Positions 54,200 to 62,896 of a DNA stretch of 64,000 bases are shown here, in pieces. How positions within the stretch are numbered: position 1 is the stretch's first letter; each line of letters opens with the position of its first letter. Source of the stretch: Paenibacillus_I sp035510375 (GTDB taxonomy: Bacteria; Bacillota; Bacilli; Paenibacillales; Paenibacillaceae); assembly GCF_035510375.1 (NCBI RefSeq), contig NZ_DATKHG010000030.1, one strand, 5' to 3'. The notes beneath the pieces are model-generated. The model was not told where the DNA came from. It saw nothing but the letters and a program-made list of their open reading frames with translations, and did not search any database. The translations under genes and the position numbers were made by a program.

Positions 54200-55216
54200 T
54201 TATGCCCCTCTCATTGTTTCTTCTGTTTTGACTTGCGACAGTTTTTTAACCCATTCGTCGTCATAAACCGTATCAAGGTAACGATCCCCCCGATCGGGCA
54301 GAACCGTTACGATTCGGGAAGAGGGCGGTATCGCAGGAATGATTTTCTGAATAGCCGCAATTAGAGAACCGGAGGATCCTCCCGCAAAGATTCCCTCATG
54401 CGTCAACAGATCCTGACAGCCTTTAACCGAATCCGAATCATTGACATAGACGACCTCATCAATCTCCGCCGGGTTAAGCAGTTCAGGAACACGGCTTGCT
54501 CCGATCCCCGGAAGCTCTCTCGGTCCGGACGGTGCGCCAAAGATAACCGAACCTGCCGCATCGACCGCGATCACTTTGACTTTCGGAAACTCTTCGCGAA
54601 TCTTGCGGGAGAAACCGAGAATGCTTCCTGTGGTGCTTACCGCGCACACAAGGTAATCGATCGGTCCGTCCACTTGCCGTAGAATTTCGCTTCCTGCACC
54701 ATGATAATGAGCCTGCCAATTCAAATCATTTGCGTACTGATTGATCCAGTAAGCATTGGGAATCAACTTCACTAGTTCTTTAACCCGTTTGATGCGTGTT
54801 TTCAAATAGCCGCCCTGTTCGTCCGGTTCCGTGACCATGTCGATATTCGCGCCGAGTTGCTTGATTATGTTCAAGTTTGTTTTGGTTATTTTCGGATCCA
54901 CGACGCAGGTAAACTTTAAGCCATAGATCTTGCAAATCATGGCCAGACCAATTCCAAGATTCCCCGATGTACTCTCGATCAGATGTGTGTCGGAGTTAAG
55001 CGTGCCGTTGCGCAGCCCCTGCTCAATGATGTAACGTGCCGGCCGGTCTTTCATGCTGCCGCCTGGATTCATCAATTCCAGCTTGGCAAGAACACTTACT
55101 GCACGGTTGGAAAAAAGGCGATTCAAACGAACCATCGGTGTTCGACCTATGCAATCAACAATCGAATCGGCTATTCCTGTGATCCTGTCTTGTGTTTGAA
55201 TAGTACTTTCTACCAA
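54200..55216 (-). CDS. sbnA: SbnA-like 2,3-diaminopropionate biosynthesis PLP synthase
   Basis: 338 aa cysteine-synthase fold. PLP lysine in NPGGSMKDRPARYI, ESTSGNLGIGLAM, and the C-terminal GGSSGSLIAAI phosphate loop. SbnA joins O-phosphoserine and glutamate; with SbnB this gives 2,3-diaminopropionate. The first in-frame ATG (55270) lies within the Fur box, so TTG at 55216, with AGGTG eight bases upstream, is the likely start and gives the family length. First gene of the siderophore operon. Confidence 0.88.
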   Translation of the reverse strand: MVESTIQTQDRITGIADSIVDCIGRTPMVRLNRLFSNRAVSVLAKLELMNPGGSMKDRPARYIIEQGLRNGTLNSDTHLIESTSGNLGIGLAMICKIYGLKFTCVVDPKITKTNLNIIKQLGANIDMVTEPDEQGGYLKTRIKRVKELVKLIPNAYWINQYANDLNWQAHYHGAGSEILRQVDGPIDYLVCAVSTTGSILGFSRKIREEFPKVKVIAVDAAGSVIFGAPSGPRELPGIGASRVPELLNPAEIDEVVYVNDSDSVKGCQDLLTHEGIFAGGSSGSLIAAIQKIIPAIPPSSRIVTVLPDRGDRYLDTVYDDEWVKKLSQVKTEETMRGA

Positions 55217-55249
55217 AATCCAGCACCTGCTTTCATTGAAATGATTTTT

Positions 55250-55268
55250 GATAATGATAATCATTTTC
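55250..55268. promoter_or_regulatory. Fur box of the siderophore biosynthesis operon
   Basis: GATAATGATAATCATTTTC matches the 19-bp Fur consensus at 18 positions. It lies 34 bases upstream of the sbnA-like start. On the minus strand a TTGACA at 55303-55298 precedes it. Iron-replete Fur would block transcription of the whole biosynthetic operon. Confidence 0.9.
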
Positions 55269-55306
55269 AATGACTATATTGACGGATACCGGAAATATTG
55301 TCAAGA

Positions 55307-55334
55307 GAAAAAAACCGCGCCAGGCGCGGTTTTC
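55307..55334 (-). terminator. Terminator of the DUF4352 lipoprotein gene
   Basis: Minus strand CCGCGCC-T-GGCGCGG followed by TTTTTTT. Confidence 0.85.
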
Positions 55335-55385
55335 TACAAATATATGTTCTTGTTGTCTTGAAGGCAATCCGCATGCGTAGAGTGA

Positions 55386-55964
55386 TTAAGGAAGAGGAAG
55401 AGTTATCGTTTCTGCTTGATCACCTTCAAAGCCGATCCCCGATTGAACGACCAACTGCAATTGTTCAGCATCCACGGGCACTTCAAAAACGATGTTTCCC
55501 GCCCGTGGAGTACCCGGATAGACATCCTGAAGGAAAAACGGCTCGCTTTGATTGACATACATATCTCCGTCAACCATAGGATCAAATTCATTGCCCTGCC
55601 CATCCTTTAGCTTGAAGAGGGATGGATCGATCAATTGCGCCTCCGGTCCGTTGTTTGCAACGGTGAGTTGAAGCACAATGAACTGCTGGTCGGTTTCAAC
55701 TGCGATACCGCCGTCGCCGATTTTTTGTTCCGATTCCGCTTTATTTATTTGGTAGCTTAGCTCACCCGCGACTACCGTATCTCCAAGCTTATACAGCTTT
55801 CCGGAGGTTTGCGCCTGGTCTTCTCCCGTCATGACGGCCGTCTCCTGTTTGGCGGTTTCCGTTGCGGTCTGAGTGCATCCCGCCAAAAATACCGCCAGCA
55901 GCGTATACATGACTAACGCCCAGCCCTGTTTTCCAAGTTTAATTTTATTCCGTTTGGTCATCAT
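55386..55964 (-). CDS. DUF4352 lipoprotein
   Basis: 192 aa. Signal peptide with lipobox LLAVFLAGCTQ (Cys about residue 30), then a disordered Thr/Glu linker and an immunoglobulin-like DUF4352 domain (about residues 55-190: LGDTVVAGELSYQINKAE, FIVLQLTVANNGPEA, PRAGNIVFEVP). Such lipoproteins are surface-exposed and of unknown role. It lies 36 bases after the permease genes on the same strand and may belong to the uptake operon. Confidence 0.88.
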   Translation of the reverse strand: MMTKRNKIKLGKQGWALVMYTLLAVFLAGCTQTATETAKQETAVMTGEDQAQTSGKLYKLGDTVVAGELSYQINKAESEQKIGDGGIAVETDQQFIVLQLTVANNGPEAQLIDPSLFKLKDGQGNEFDPMVDGDMYVNQSEPFFLQDVYPGTPRAGNIVFEVPVDAEQLQLVVQSGIGFEGDQAETITLPLP

Positions 55965-56000
55965 GGAATCTCCTTGATTCGGGTATGTTTTATTATTAAA

Positions 56001-57017
56001 TCAGCGTCCGCGGTACAACAGCCATAAGAAGTAAGGCGCCCCTAAAAGGGTGGTCAGCAAACCGGCCGGCAGCTCTGCAGGGGCAACTACTACCCTTCCG
56101 ATCGTATCCGCGGCAACGGTTACGATCGCGCCGATCAACGCCGCGACCGGAAGCATTTTCCTAATATTAGGCCCAACCAAAAACCTTGCCATATGAGGCG
56201 CCAGCAGCCCGACAAAGCCGATATTGCCGGCAACGGCAATCGCGCTGCCCGCCAGACCGACACCGATAGCGGAAGCGAACAAGCGAATCCCCTCCACCCT
56301 GCCGCCTAAGCCCCGGGCAACGTTATCCCCTAACAACAGAACGGCCAGCGGCCGTGTTACTGCCAATCCGAGAACCAGAAAGGCGGCAAACCAAGGCCAG
56401 ACGGCCGCCAAGCGCTCGGAGCCCTGCCCCCAGACCGAACCGATTAACCAGAAGAGGGCCGAATCCAAATCGTCGGGGGCCTTGAGCACAACGGCATCCC
56501 GTGCCGCCAAACAGAAAGCGGAAATCGCGATCCCCATCATAATCAGCCTTTTGGGTCGGATACCGTCCTGCCACGTCAACAAATAAACGGCGAGCGCCGC
56601 GCCGGCGCCGCCGAGAAAAGCGAAAATCGGCAGAACTCCCGGCGGCGCGGCAGGATACAACAGAATAAGAATGACCGCCATCAAGCCGGCTCCGTTGCTT
56701 ACGCCGATAATATCCGGCGAGGCCAGACTGTTGCGGGTGATCGCCTGAAAAATAGCCCCGGACATCGCCAGAGCCGCCCCTACCAGCACCGCTATGAACA
56801 CACGCGGCATGCGCATATCCATAATCAGCTGCTCCGTTTGCGCCAATTCTCCGCCGAGCCATGCTCGCATCGTATCCGGCATACTTATTCGAACCGCTCC
56901 CAGGGCCGTACTCCCTATAGTGATGGCAAGCAGAAGAACGGTCAGAAGCAACGCGGTCAACCACCATGGGGCCCGCGGCAGCTGCAGGCCGGGCGGCGGT
57001 TTCAGTGTCGTTTTCAT
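56001..57017 (-). CDS. FecCD-type iron-siderophore ABC permease
   Basis: 338 aa with about ten membrane helices. Family motifs LGAVRISMPDTMRAWL, MRMPRVFIAVLVGAALAMSGA, ASPDIIGVSNGAG and VGLLAPHMARFLVG are present. Pairs with the permease encoded just upstream (four-base ATGA overlap) to form the FecCD heterodimer that imports ferric siderophore. Confidence 0.93.
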   Translation of the reverse strand: MKTTLKPPPGLQLPRAPWWLTALLLTVLLLAITIGSTALGAVRISMPDTMRAWLGGELAQTEQLIMDMRMPRVFIAVLVGAALAMSGAIFQAITRNSLASPDIIGVSNGAGLMAVILILLYPAAPPGVLPIFAFLGGAGAALAVYLLTWQDGIRPKRLIMMGIAISAFCLAARDAVVLKAPDDLDSALFWLIGSVWGQGSERLAAVWPWFAAFLVLGLAVTRPLAVLLLGDNVARGLGGRVEGIRLFASAIGVGLAGSAIAVAGNIGFVGLLAPHMARFLVGPNIRKMLPVAALIGAIVTVAADTIGRVVVAPAELPAGLLTTLLGAPYFLWLLYRGR

Positions 57018-58063
57018 GTAATCCTCCTGGAGCGTATAAGGTAGATGAAAAAGGCCGCTCCGATGACGGACATCAGAATGGAGACCGAAACCTCTTCAGG
57101 ATCATAAACAAGCCGAGTGGCGAGATCAGCCGCCACAAGCAGCAGCGCTCCCAGCACGCCGGAACACGGCACCACCCAACGCTCATCGGAACCTACCAGG
57201 AATCGGGTAATGTGCGGAACGACCAACCCGATAAAGGCGATCGGCCCGGACACCGCAACGGCGGAACCCGCAAGGCAAACGACCGCAATGGAGGAAATCA
57301 AGCGAATCATGCGAACGCGCAATCCCAACCCAGCAGCCACTTCGTCGCCCAACCGCAGCAAGTTAAGCTTGCCGGTCAACAACAGGGAGACGGCAATCCC
57401 CGCCGCAATCCATGGATATAAAAAACGGATGTCCCGCCATTCCACACCGGCTACACTGCCTTTCAGCAAATAGGAAAGAGCATATGCATTTTGTGCATTG
57501 ACGAGTATGATGCCTTCAATAGCCGTACTGATCAGCGCCGAAACCGCGACACCCGCCAAAGCCAATTTAAGGGGAGAAGACATTTTGGAACCGATGGAAC
57601 CGATCCCCCATACCAGCATCATCGTCAATCCGCCGCCGCCAAACGCAATAATGGGAATAAGTTTATCCGGTACCCAAGGCAAATACAGAGTCGCTATCAG
57701 AATCGTAAGCGCTACTCCCCAGTTAATGCCGAGCATCTCGGGGGCAGCCAGCGGATTATCCGTTATAGCCTGCAGCATAGCGCCCGATATTGCCATAGCG
57801 GCGCCAACCATGACGGCGGCCAATACTCTCGGAAGACGAAGATCCATCACGATCTGGTGCTGCGGCAAATCGCCGTTATAGCGGAACATCGCGTCTAATA
57901 CCGTTTGATTCGACAGGTCCGCGACCCCGAAACGGATGGAGCTTACTGCAGCGAGCAACAGCAAAAAGATGCCCGCGCATAGAACCAGGCTGTTGGTGAA
58001 ATGGCGCGCGTAATGATGTATCGGAACGGAAGTTTCACCGCCAAGATTCCGATCTGAACCCAT
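57014..58063 (-). CDS. FecCD-type iron-siderophore ABC permease
   Basis: 349 aa, about ten membrane helices. LRLPRVLAAVMVGAAMAISGAM, NPLAAPEMLGINWGVALT and FIGLVVPHITRFLVG are FecCD signatures. First permease of the pair, 82 bases after the binding-protein gene. No ATPase gene accompanies the two permeases in this window, so a shared ATPase elsewhere (FhuC type) must energise them. Confidence 0.93.
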   Translation of the reverse strand: MGSDRNLGGETSVPIHHYARHFTNSLVLCAGIFLLLLAAVSSIRFGVADLSNQTVLDAMFRYNGDLPQHQIVMDLRLPRVLAAVMVGAAMAISGAMLQAITDNPLAAPEMLGINWGVALTILIATLYLPWVPDKLIPIIAFGGGGLTMMLVWGIGSIGSKMSSPLKLALAGVAVSALISTAIEGIILVNAQNAYALSYLLKGSVAGVEWRDIRFLYPWIAAGIAVSLLLTGKLNLLRLGDEVAAGLGLRVRMIRLISSIAVVCLAGSAVAVSGPIAFIGLVVPHITRFLVGSDERWVVPCSGVLGALLLVAADLATRLVYDPEEVSVSILMSVIGAAFFIYLIRSRRIT

Positions 58064-58145
58064 ATCCGTTCATCTCCTAACACGGGGAAAGACGTGAGCG
58101 GATAATAGGCTCACGTCAATTGTATGTCCTTCAGCGATATGATCA

Positions 58146-59417
58146 TTACTTGGTTACATAATCCACAGCATCGTTCATGATGACTTTTGCGGCTAACGGT
58201 CCGCGGTAGAATGTCCAGTTTTCCAGACTTACCTTTTTGACATTGCCCGCTTTGACTGCGCGGAGATCCTTCCAGATGGTGGCTTTGTCGAGATCGACAT
58301 TATCGGTCCATTTCGGGCTTTCAAGAAGGAAGATGACATCCGCGTCAATTTCAAGCAGCTTCTCTCTCGAGATGTAGGCATCCGGCTTTCCGTCGGCGCT
58401 GAAAGAAACCGTCAAGCCGATTTCTTTTAAGACATCCCCCGTAAAAGAATCCGGTGTGAATATGCGCACCTGATTTTTCGCATAGTTGCCTACCGGCAGC
58501 ACTTTTAATTTCCCTTCCTTGGCGAGGGCCGCTTTGGAGGACGAAACTTGTTTGTAGTAGCCGGAAAGCACCTCTTTGGCTTGATCATCCAAATTGAAAG
58601 CATTGCCCAGCTTATTGATGATCGCTTTCCAATCGTCATCGCCCGCCCCTGTGAACAACGCGGTTGGGGCTATACCGGATAGCACATTGTAAGCCTCTTT
58701 GTGGCGTTTGACGTCACCGATAATCAGATCCGGTTTCAAGCTGGCGATCACTTCAGTGCTCGGCTGTCTGCGGTCGCCGACCCAAGTAAACGGATAAGTG
58801 ATGTATTTGTCCAGGTATTTGGGGAGGTCTTTATTGGTGGCATCCTCTTGGGCGATTCCGACAGCCTGCACGCCCAACGATGTCAGAATATCCAGCAGGT
58901 ACATATCAAGCACAACGACGCGCTGCGGAACTTGATTCAGGGTGACGGTCCCAATCGTCGTTTGCAAGGTCATTTCCGTTCTGATCGCAACCGTCTTGCT
59001 GGAGTTGTCCCATTTGATCCACAGTCCGAACGCCTCGGAAATAAACCGCAACGGAACCATCGTGCGTCCGCCAACCGCGACAGGCGCAGCATCAAGTTGA
59101 ACTTTTGCGCCGTTCTTATACGCGGTTGTCGAACCGATCGTCAGCTTGAGTCTGGTGTCCGCTTTCGTGACGACCACGGTTTTTGCTTTACTGTCCCAGC
59201 CCACGGTTGCGCCGAGGCTTTTGGCAATACCCGCGTACGGAACCATTGTCCGGCCTTGCACAACCAAAGGCGCGGTGTCAAAAGACAAAGGCTGCCCGTC
59301 CTTGGTCACCTTGATGTTTCCGTCGGCTGCCTGCGCCAAACCCGGCGAGATGGTTGCGGCAATCATAATAAAAGCCATAATTCCGATTAAAGCGTGACGC
59401 AAAAATCTTTTCGTCAT
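58146..59417 (-). CDS. Iron-siderophore binding protein fused to copper amine oxidase-like stalk domains
   Basis: 423 aa. Signal peptide (residues 1-30, AQAAD cleavage, no lipobox Cys). Residues about 33-150 hold two copies of the copper amine oxidase N-terminal (stalk) repeat: VVQGRTMVPYAGIAKSLGA and VAVGGRTMVPLRFISEAFG, each followed by a W-D-S/K-TV segment. Residues about 165-423 are a FecB-type periplasmic-binding fold (PQRVVVLDMYLLDILTSLGV, KPDLIIGDVKRHKEAY). Ligand is presumably the ferric siderophore of this island. ATG at 59417 follows AAGGGG. Confidence 0.88.
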   Translation of the reverse strand: MTKRFLRHALIGIMAFIMIAATISPGLAQAADGNIKVTKDGQPLSFDTAPLVVQGRTMVPYAGIAKSLGATVGWDSKAKTVVVTKADTRLKLTIGSTTAYKNGAKVQLDAAPVAVGGRTMVPLRFISEAFGLWIKWDNSSKTVAIRTEMTLQTTIGTVTLNQVPQRVVVLDMYLLDILTSLGVQAVGIAQEDATNKDLPKYLDKYITYPFTWVGDRRQPSTEVIASLKPDLIIGDVKRHKEAYNVLSGIAPTALFTGAGDDDWKAIINKLGNAFNLDDQAKEVLSGYYKQVSSSKAALAKEGKLKVLPVGNYAKNQVRIFTPDSFTGDVLKEIGLTVSFSADGKPDAYISREKLLEIDADVIFLLESPKWTDNVDLDKATIWKDLRAVKAGNVKKVSLENWTFYRGPLAAKVIMNDAVDYVTK

Positions 59418-59468
59418 TTCCCCTTTTTCCACCCTTCGTGATTTTGATTCAAAATGGTCTACAATTGT

Positions 59469-59487
59469 GAGAATGGTTATCATTATC
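59469..59487. promoter_or_regulatory. Fur box of the uptake operon
   Basis: GAGAATGGTTATCATTATC matches the 19-bp Fur consensus at 16 positions, 52 bases upstream of the binding-protein start. It places the uptake genes under the same iron control as biosynthesis. Confidence 0.85.
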
Positions 59488-59598
59488 ACCAGATAAATGA
59501 TAAAACTTCCATGCATGATTGTCAACTATTTTTCCGCGCAATGTTGTTGCGGGAGACGCACATAGCAAAATAACGGTTGAGCCCTCCCTGTAAACCAA

Positions 59599-59655
59599 AC
59601 AAACCCGGCACCTGTACTGAGGTTGTCAGTACCCGGACCGGGTTTGTCATATACT
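59599..59655 (-). terminator. Terminator of folE
   Basis: ACAAACCCGG at 59599-59608 pairs with CCGGGTTTGT at 59638-59647, enclosing an inner GTACTGA/TCAGTAC hairpin. It lies between the uptake operon promoter and folE. Confidence 0.6.
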
Positions 59656-59699
59656 TGTACCAGATCTGCGGCGAACCATACCGGGTTGCCTTGGATGGT

Positions 59700-60293
59700 T
59701 TATTGTTTCAGCAATGACAGGAATTCGGAGCGGAGCGCCGCATTCGTTACGAACTCTCCGCGGACAGCCGATGTCACCGTTTTGCTGCCGGACTTTTTGA
59801 CGCCGCGGGCGCACATGCAGAGATGCTCTCCCTCCACCACCACCATCACGCCGTTCGGATGAAGCGCTTCGTTCATAATGTCCGCGAGCTGCGACGTAAT
59901 CCGTTCCTGCACCTGAAGCTTGCGCGTAACCGCCTCGACGAGCCGCGCCAGCTTGCTCAGTCCGGCTATTTTCCCGCTCGGAATGTAGCCGATGTGCGCT
60001 TTTCCGAAGAAAGGAGCCATGTGGTGCTCACACTGGCTGTAGTACACAATGTCGCGCACGATGACGAGCTCCTCATGCTGCTCGTCGAACGTGACGCCCA
60101 GCACCTCGCGGGGGTCGATGTCATACCCGGCGAAAATTTCCTCGTACATGCGCGTTACCCTAGCCGGCGTCTCCAGCAAGCCCTCGCGCTCGACATCCTC
60201 GCCGATCAACTTCAAAATTTCTTTAATATGGTATTCGATCTGCTCCCTGTTCGCAGCTACCTTGCCGTTCAGGTAATCCTTCAGACCAGCCAT
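59700..60293 (-). CDS. folE: GTP cyclohydrolase I
   Basis: 197 aa. Opens the tetrahydrofolate pathway from GTP. Zinc ligands Cys and His in SQCEHHM and CMCARGVKK; GLSKLARLVEA and ERITSQLAD are family signatures. GAGGAGGAG before the ATG. Single-gene length typical of bacterial FolE. Confidence 0.95.
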   Translation of the reverse strand: MAGLKDYLNGKVAANREQIEYHIKEILKLIGEDVEREGLLETPARVTRMYEEIFAGYDIDPREVLGVTFDEQHEELVIVRDIVYYSQCEHHMAPFFGKAHIGYIPSGKIAGLSKLARLVEAVTRKLQVQERITSQLADIMNEALHPNGVMVVVEGEHLCMCARGVKKSGSKTVTSAVRGEFVTNAALRSEFLSLLKQ

Positions 60294-60326
60294 TCCGACT
60301 CCTCCTCCAAACCCGCAGCCGCCGGT

Positions 60327-60548
60327 TTACTTGCGCGGAAACTTGCCCGATTTCATCATTTGCTGCGCGCGCTGCATTTGCTGCTTGTTCATATTGTAAC
60401 CCATCTGCTTCGCCATCTTCTGCAGCATTTCCGGGTCGCTCTGCATTTTCTCCAACTGCTTGCGCAAATAAAACACGCCCGCGGCAAAACCCGCTATCAA
60501 TCCGACGATCAATGTGACGATCGGTATAATGATATCCCATGCGCTCAT
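60327..60548 (-). CDS. YneF family membrane protein
   Basis: 73 aa with one N-terminal membrane helix (residues 5-29) and a basic helical tail containing the family motif MAKQMGYNMNKQQMQRAQQMM. YneF proteins are conserved in Firmicutes with no assigned role. Confidence 0.93.
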   Translation of the reverse strand: MSAWDIIIPIVTLIVGLIAGFAAGVFYLRKQLEKMQSDPEMLQKMAKQMGYNMNKQQMQRAQQMMKSGKFPRK

Positions 60549-60668
60549 CGTCAGTCACCTGAGCCTTTCATTCATAATGTCCATTATCATAGCATGTCCC
60601 CCCGGGAAACTCAATCCGCCCGGTGATGTGTTCCGGCATACGTTCCGGCATACGTTCACGGCATGCGT

Positions 60669-61226
60669 TCAAGACTGCCGGTACCCTTCGAGCTCCAGCA
60701 AAAACGTCTTGATCGGCATCCCGCCGCCATAGCCGACCATCGAGCCGTCGGCGCCGATGACGCGATGGCACGGCACGACGATCGGAACCGGATTCCGGTT
60801 GTTTGCTCCCCCCACGGCCCGCACGGCAAGCGGCTTGCCGATCCCGGCCGCCACCTGCTTATAAGAGCGCACCTCGCCGTATGGAATGAGCCGCAGCTCC
60901 TGCCACACGCTTCGCTGGAACGCGGTGCCGAGCATATCGAGCGGCAAATCGAAGTCTAATGTTGCTCCGCGAAAATAAGCGTTTAATTGAGCGGCGCTTT
61001 CCGCCAGCACCGGATGGGCGGGCGCTTCGATCCACTCGATCGCGCCTTCATGGCCGGCCAATCCCTGTTTGGCGGCCCATATCGAGAGCGGCATCTCGCG
61101 ATCCCTGAACGTGCCGAAGTCGATGTGGCATAAGCCCCGGTCCGTCGCACACAGCACGAGCGGGCCGATCGGCGATTCCAGCTCCGCCCGGTACAATGTC
61201 AACGCCGTTGTCGTTGTCGTCATCAT
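60669..61226 (-). CDS. ogt: Methylated-DNA--protein-cysteine methyltransferase
   Basis: 185 aa suicide repair enzyme that takes alkyl groups from O6-methylguanine. Acceptor Cys in IVVPCHRVIG, helix-turn-helix in IPYGEVRSYKQVAAGIGKP, NRNPVP before the active site. Start overlaps the queG stop by four bases, so both are in one operon. Confidence 0.95.
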   Translation of the reverse strand: MMTTTTTALTLYRAELESPIGPLVLCATDRGLCHIDFGTFRDREMPLSIWAAKQGLAGHEGAIEWIEAPAHPVLAESAAQLNAYFRGATLDFDLPLDMLGTAFQRSVWQELRLIPYGEVRSYKQVAAGIGKPLAVRAVGGANNRNPVPIVVPCHRVIGADGSMVGYGGGMPIKTFLLELEGYRQS

Positions 61227-62422
61227 ATTTGGCCGTCTCCTCCCTGCAGCTCATCGAGTCGGTGCCCCTCGGAACGGAAGGAAGCCAGCGCCTGCCGGAT
61301 CATGGCGGACGCTTCCGGATCCCGTTCCCGTTCGCAAGCGTCACGCAGCGCGGCCCCGGCCTCCTCGCCGCCGATCCGGCCGAGCGACCATGCGGCCGTT
61401 CCCCTCAGTACCGGACGCGGATCATCCCGCAGCACCTCTGCAAGCGCCGGCACGGCCGACTTGTCCTTGAAGTTGCCGAGCGCGATGACGGCGTTGCGCT
61501 GAATCGGCTTCTTGCCTCTCCACGATGCCGCGCTGCTTCCGAACTTCTCCTTGAATTCCCGGTTGCCTATCGACAACAGCGGAACCAACAGCGGCTTCGC
61601 CTGCTGCGGATCCGGCTGCAGCTCGGGGTGCTGCGTCCAGTTCAGCCCTTTATTAACCGGGCAAACGATCTGGCATGTGTCGCAGCCGTACAGCCGGTTG
61701 CCCATCTTGCGCATCATCTCATCCGAGAGAAATCCTTTCGTCTGCGTGACGAAGGAGACGCAACGCTGGGCGTCCAGCTCGCCCGGACCGACCAAAGCGC
61801 CGGTCGGACAGGCGTCTATGCATTTCGTGCACGCGCCGCAGCCTTCCGTCACTGGCGTATCCGGCGGAAACGGCACATTGGTGATCATCTCGCCCAAATA
61901 CACCCAGGAGCCGAATTCCGGCGTAATGACCGCGCAGTTTTTGCCGCTCCAGCCGATGCCCGCTCGCTCCGCCACCGCCCTGTCGACAAGCGCGCCCGTA
62001 TCGACCATGCTTTCCGCGCGGAAGCCCGGTACCCGCTCGCTCAGCCACGCCTCGAGCCGCCCCAGCCGGTCGCGCAGCACATGGTGATAATCTTCGCCCC
62101 AGGCCGAGCGCGACAGAATGCCGCGGCGGGCGCCGGGCTCCGACTTCGGAGCATCCTTAAGCTTCGACGGGTACGCGACCGCGATCGCAATGATCGATTG
62201 CGGATCGTCGAACAGCAGCGCCGGCTCCGTGCGCTTGTCCAAGTCCGGCTCCTCGAAGCCGGACTCGCGGCCCAGCTCCCGGTGGCGAATCAGCGTTTGC
62301 TTTAAACCAGTAAAAGGCGCCGCCGAAGCGACGCCGACTTTGTCGATTCCGAGGGCGGGCAGCGCCGCCGTCATCTCGGCTTTCAGCTCCGCCAAGCGGG
62401 CCTGCGTCCATTCGCCCGGCAT
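61223..62422 (-). CDS. queG: Epoxyqueuosine reductase
   Basis: 399 aa. Last step of queuosine synthesis in tRNA, cobalamin-dependent. Two 4Fe-4S motifs, GCGACTKCIDACPTGAL (about residue 193) and GCDTCQIVCPVN (about 247), and DTGALVDRAVAERAGIGWSGKN near residue 142. The C-terminal third contains HEAT-like repeats (PALAEVLRDDPRPVLRGTAA) found in the Firmicute form. ATG at 62422 follows AAAGGAG. Confidence 0.95.
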   Translation of the reverse strand: MPGEWTQARLAELKAEMTAALPALGIDKVGVASAAPFTGLKQTLIRHRELGRESGFEEPDLDKRTEPALLFDDPQSIIAIAVAYPSKLKDAPKSEPGARRGILSRSAWGEDYHHVLRDRLGRLEAWLSERVPGFRAESMVDTGALVDRAVAERAGIGWSGKNCAVITPEFGSWVYLGEMITNVPFPPDTPVTEGCGACTKCIDACPTGALVGPGELDAQRCVSFVTQTKGFLSDEMMRKMGNRLYGCDTCQIVCPVNKGLNWTQHPELQPDPQQAKPLLVPLLSIGNREFKEKFGSSAASWRGKKPIQRNAVIALGNFKDKSAVPALAEVLRDDPRPVLRGTAAWSLGRIGGEEAGAALRDACERERDPEASAMIRQALASFRSEGHRLDELQGGDGQI

Positions 62423-62445
62423 ATTCCCGCGCTCCTTTCATTCCG

Positions 62446-62883
62446 TTACGACAGCCGCCTGATTGCTTCGCGCGCCAGCTCGTCGCACCGATTGTTCCAC
62501 TCATTATCGCTGTGGCCCTTAACCTTAATGTACGTAACCTGATGCTTCTGCATAAGCTCCCACAGCTTTTTCCATAAATCCTGGTTCTCTACGGGCTGAT
62601 TCTTGCTGTTCTTCCACCCGTTGCGCATCCAACCGCGAATCCAGTTCTGGTTGAAGCAATTCACGACGTAAGCCGAGTCGCTGTATATCGATACCTTGCA
62701 CGGCTCCTTCAGCAGACTGAGCGCTTGAATGACCGCCGCGATTTCCATGCGGTTATTGGTCGTCATCGGCTCCCCGCCCGAAATCTCTTTCTTGTTCGCT
62801 CCATAAAAAAGGACGGCTCCCCAGCCGCCCGGTCCCGGATTGCCGGAACAAGCGCCGTCCGTGTAGATCTGTACGTCCTTCAC
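62446..62883 (-). CDS. rnhA: Ribonuclease HI
   Basis: 145 aa. Degrades RNA in RNA-DNA hybrids. Catalytic residues: Asp in IYTDGACSGNPGPGGWG, Glu in NNRMEIAAV, Asp in IYSDSAYVV and the last Asp in VKGHSDNEWNNRCDELA. GTG at 62883 with AGGAG ten bases upstream gives the usual length; the longer frame adds 12 unlikely residues. Confidence 0.95.
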   Translation of the reverse strand: MKDVQIYTDGACSGNPGPGGWGAVLFYGANKKEISGGEPMTTNNRMEIAAVIQALSLLKEPCKVSIYSDSAYVVNCFNQNWIRGWMRNGWKNSKNQPVENQDLWKKLWELMQKHQVTYIKVKGHSDNEWNNRCDELAREAIRRLS

Positions 62884-62896
62884 TGTGCCACCGCTC

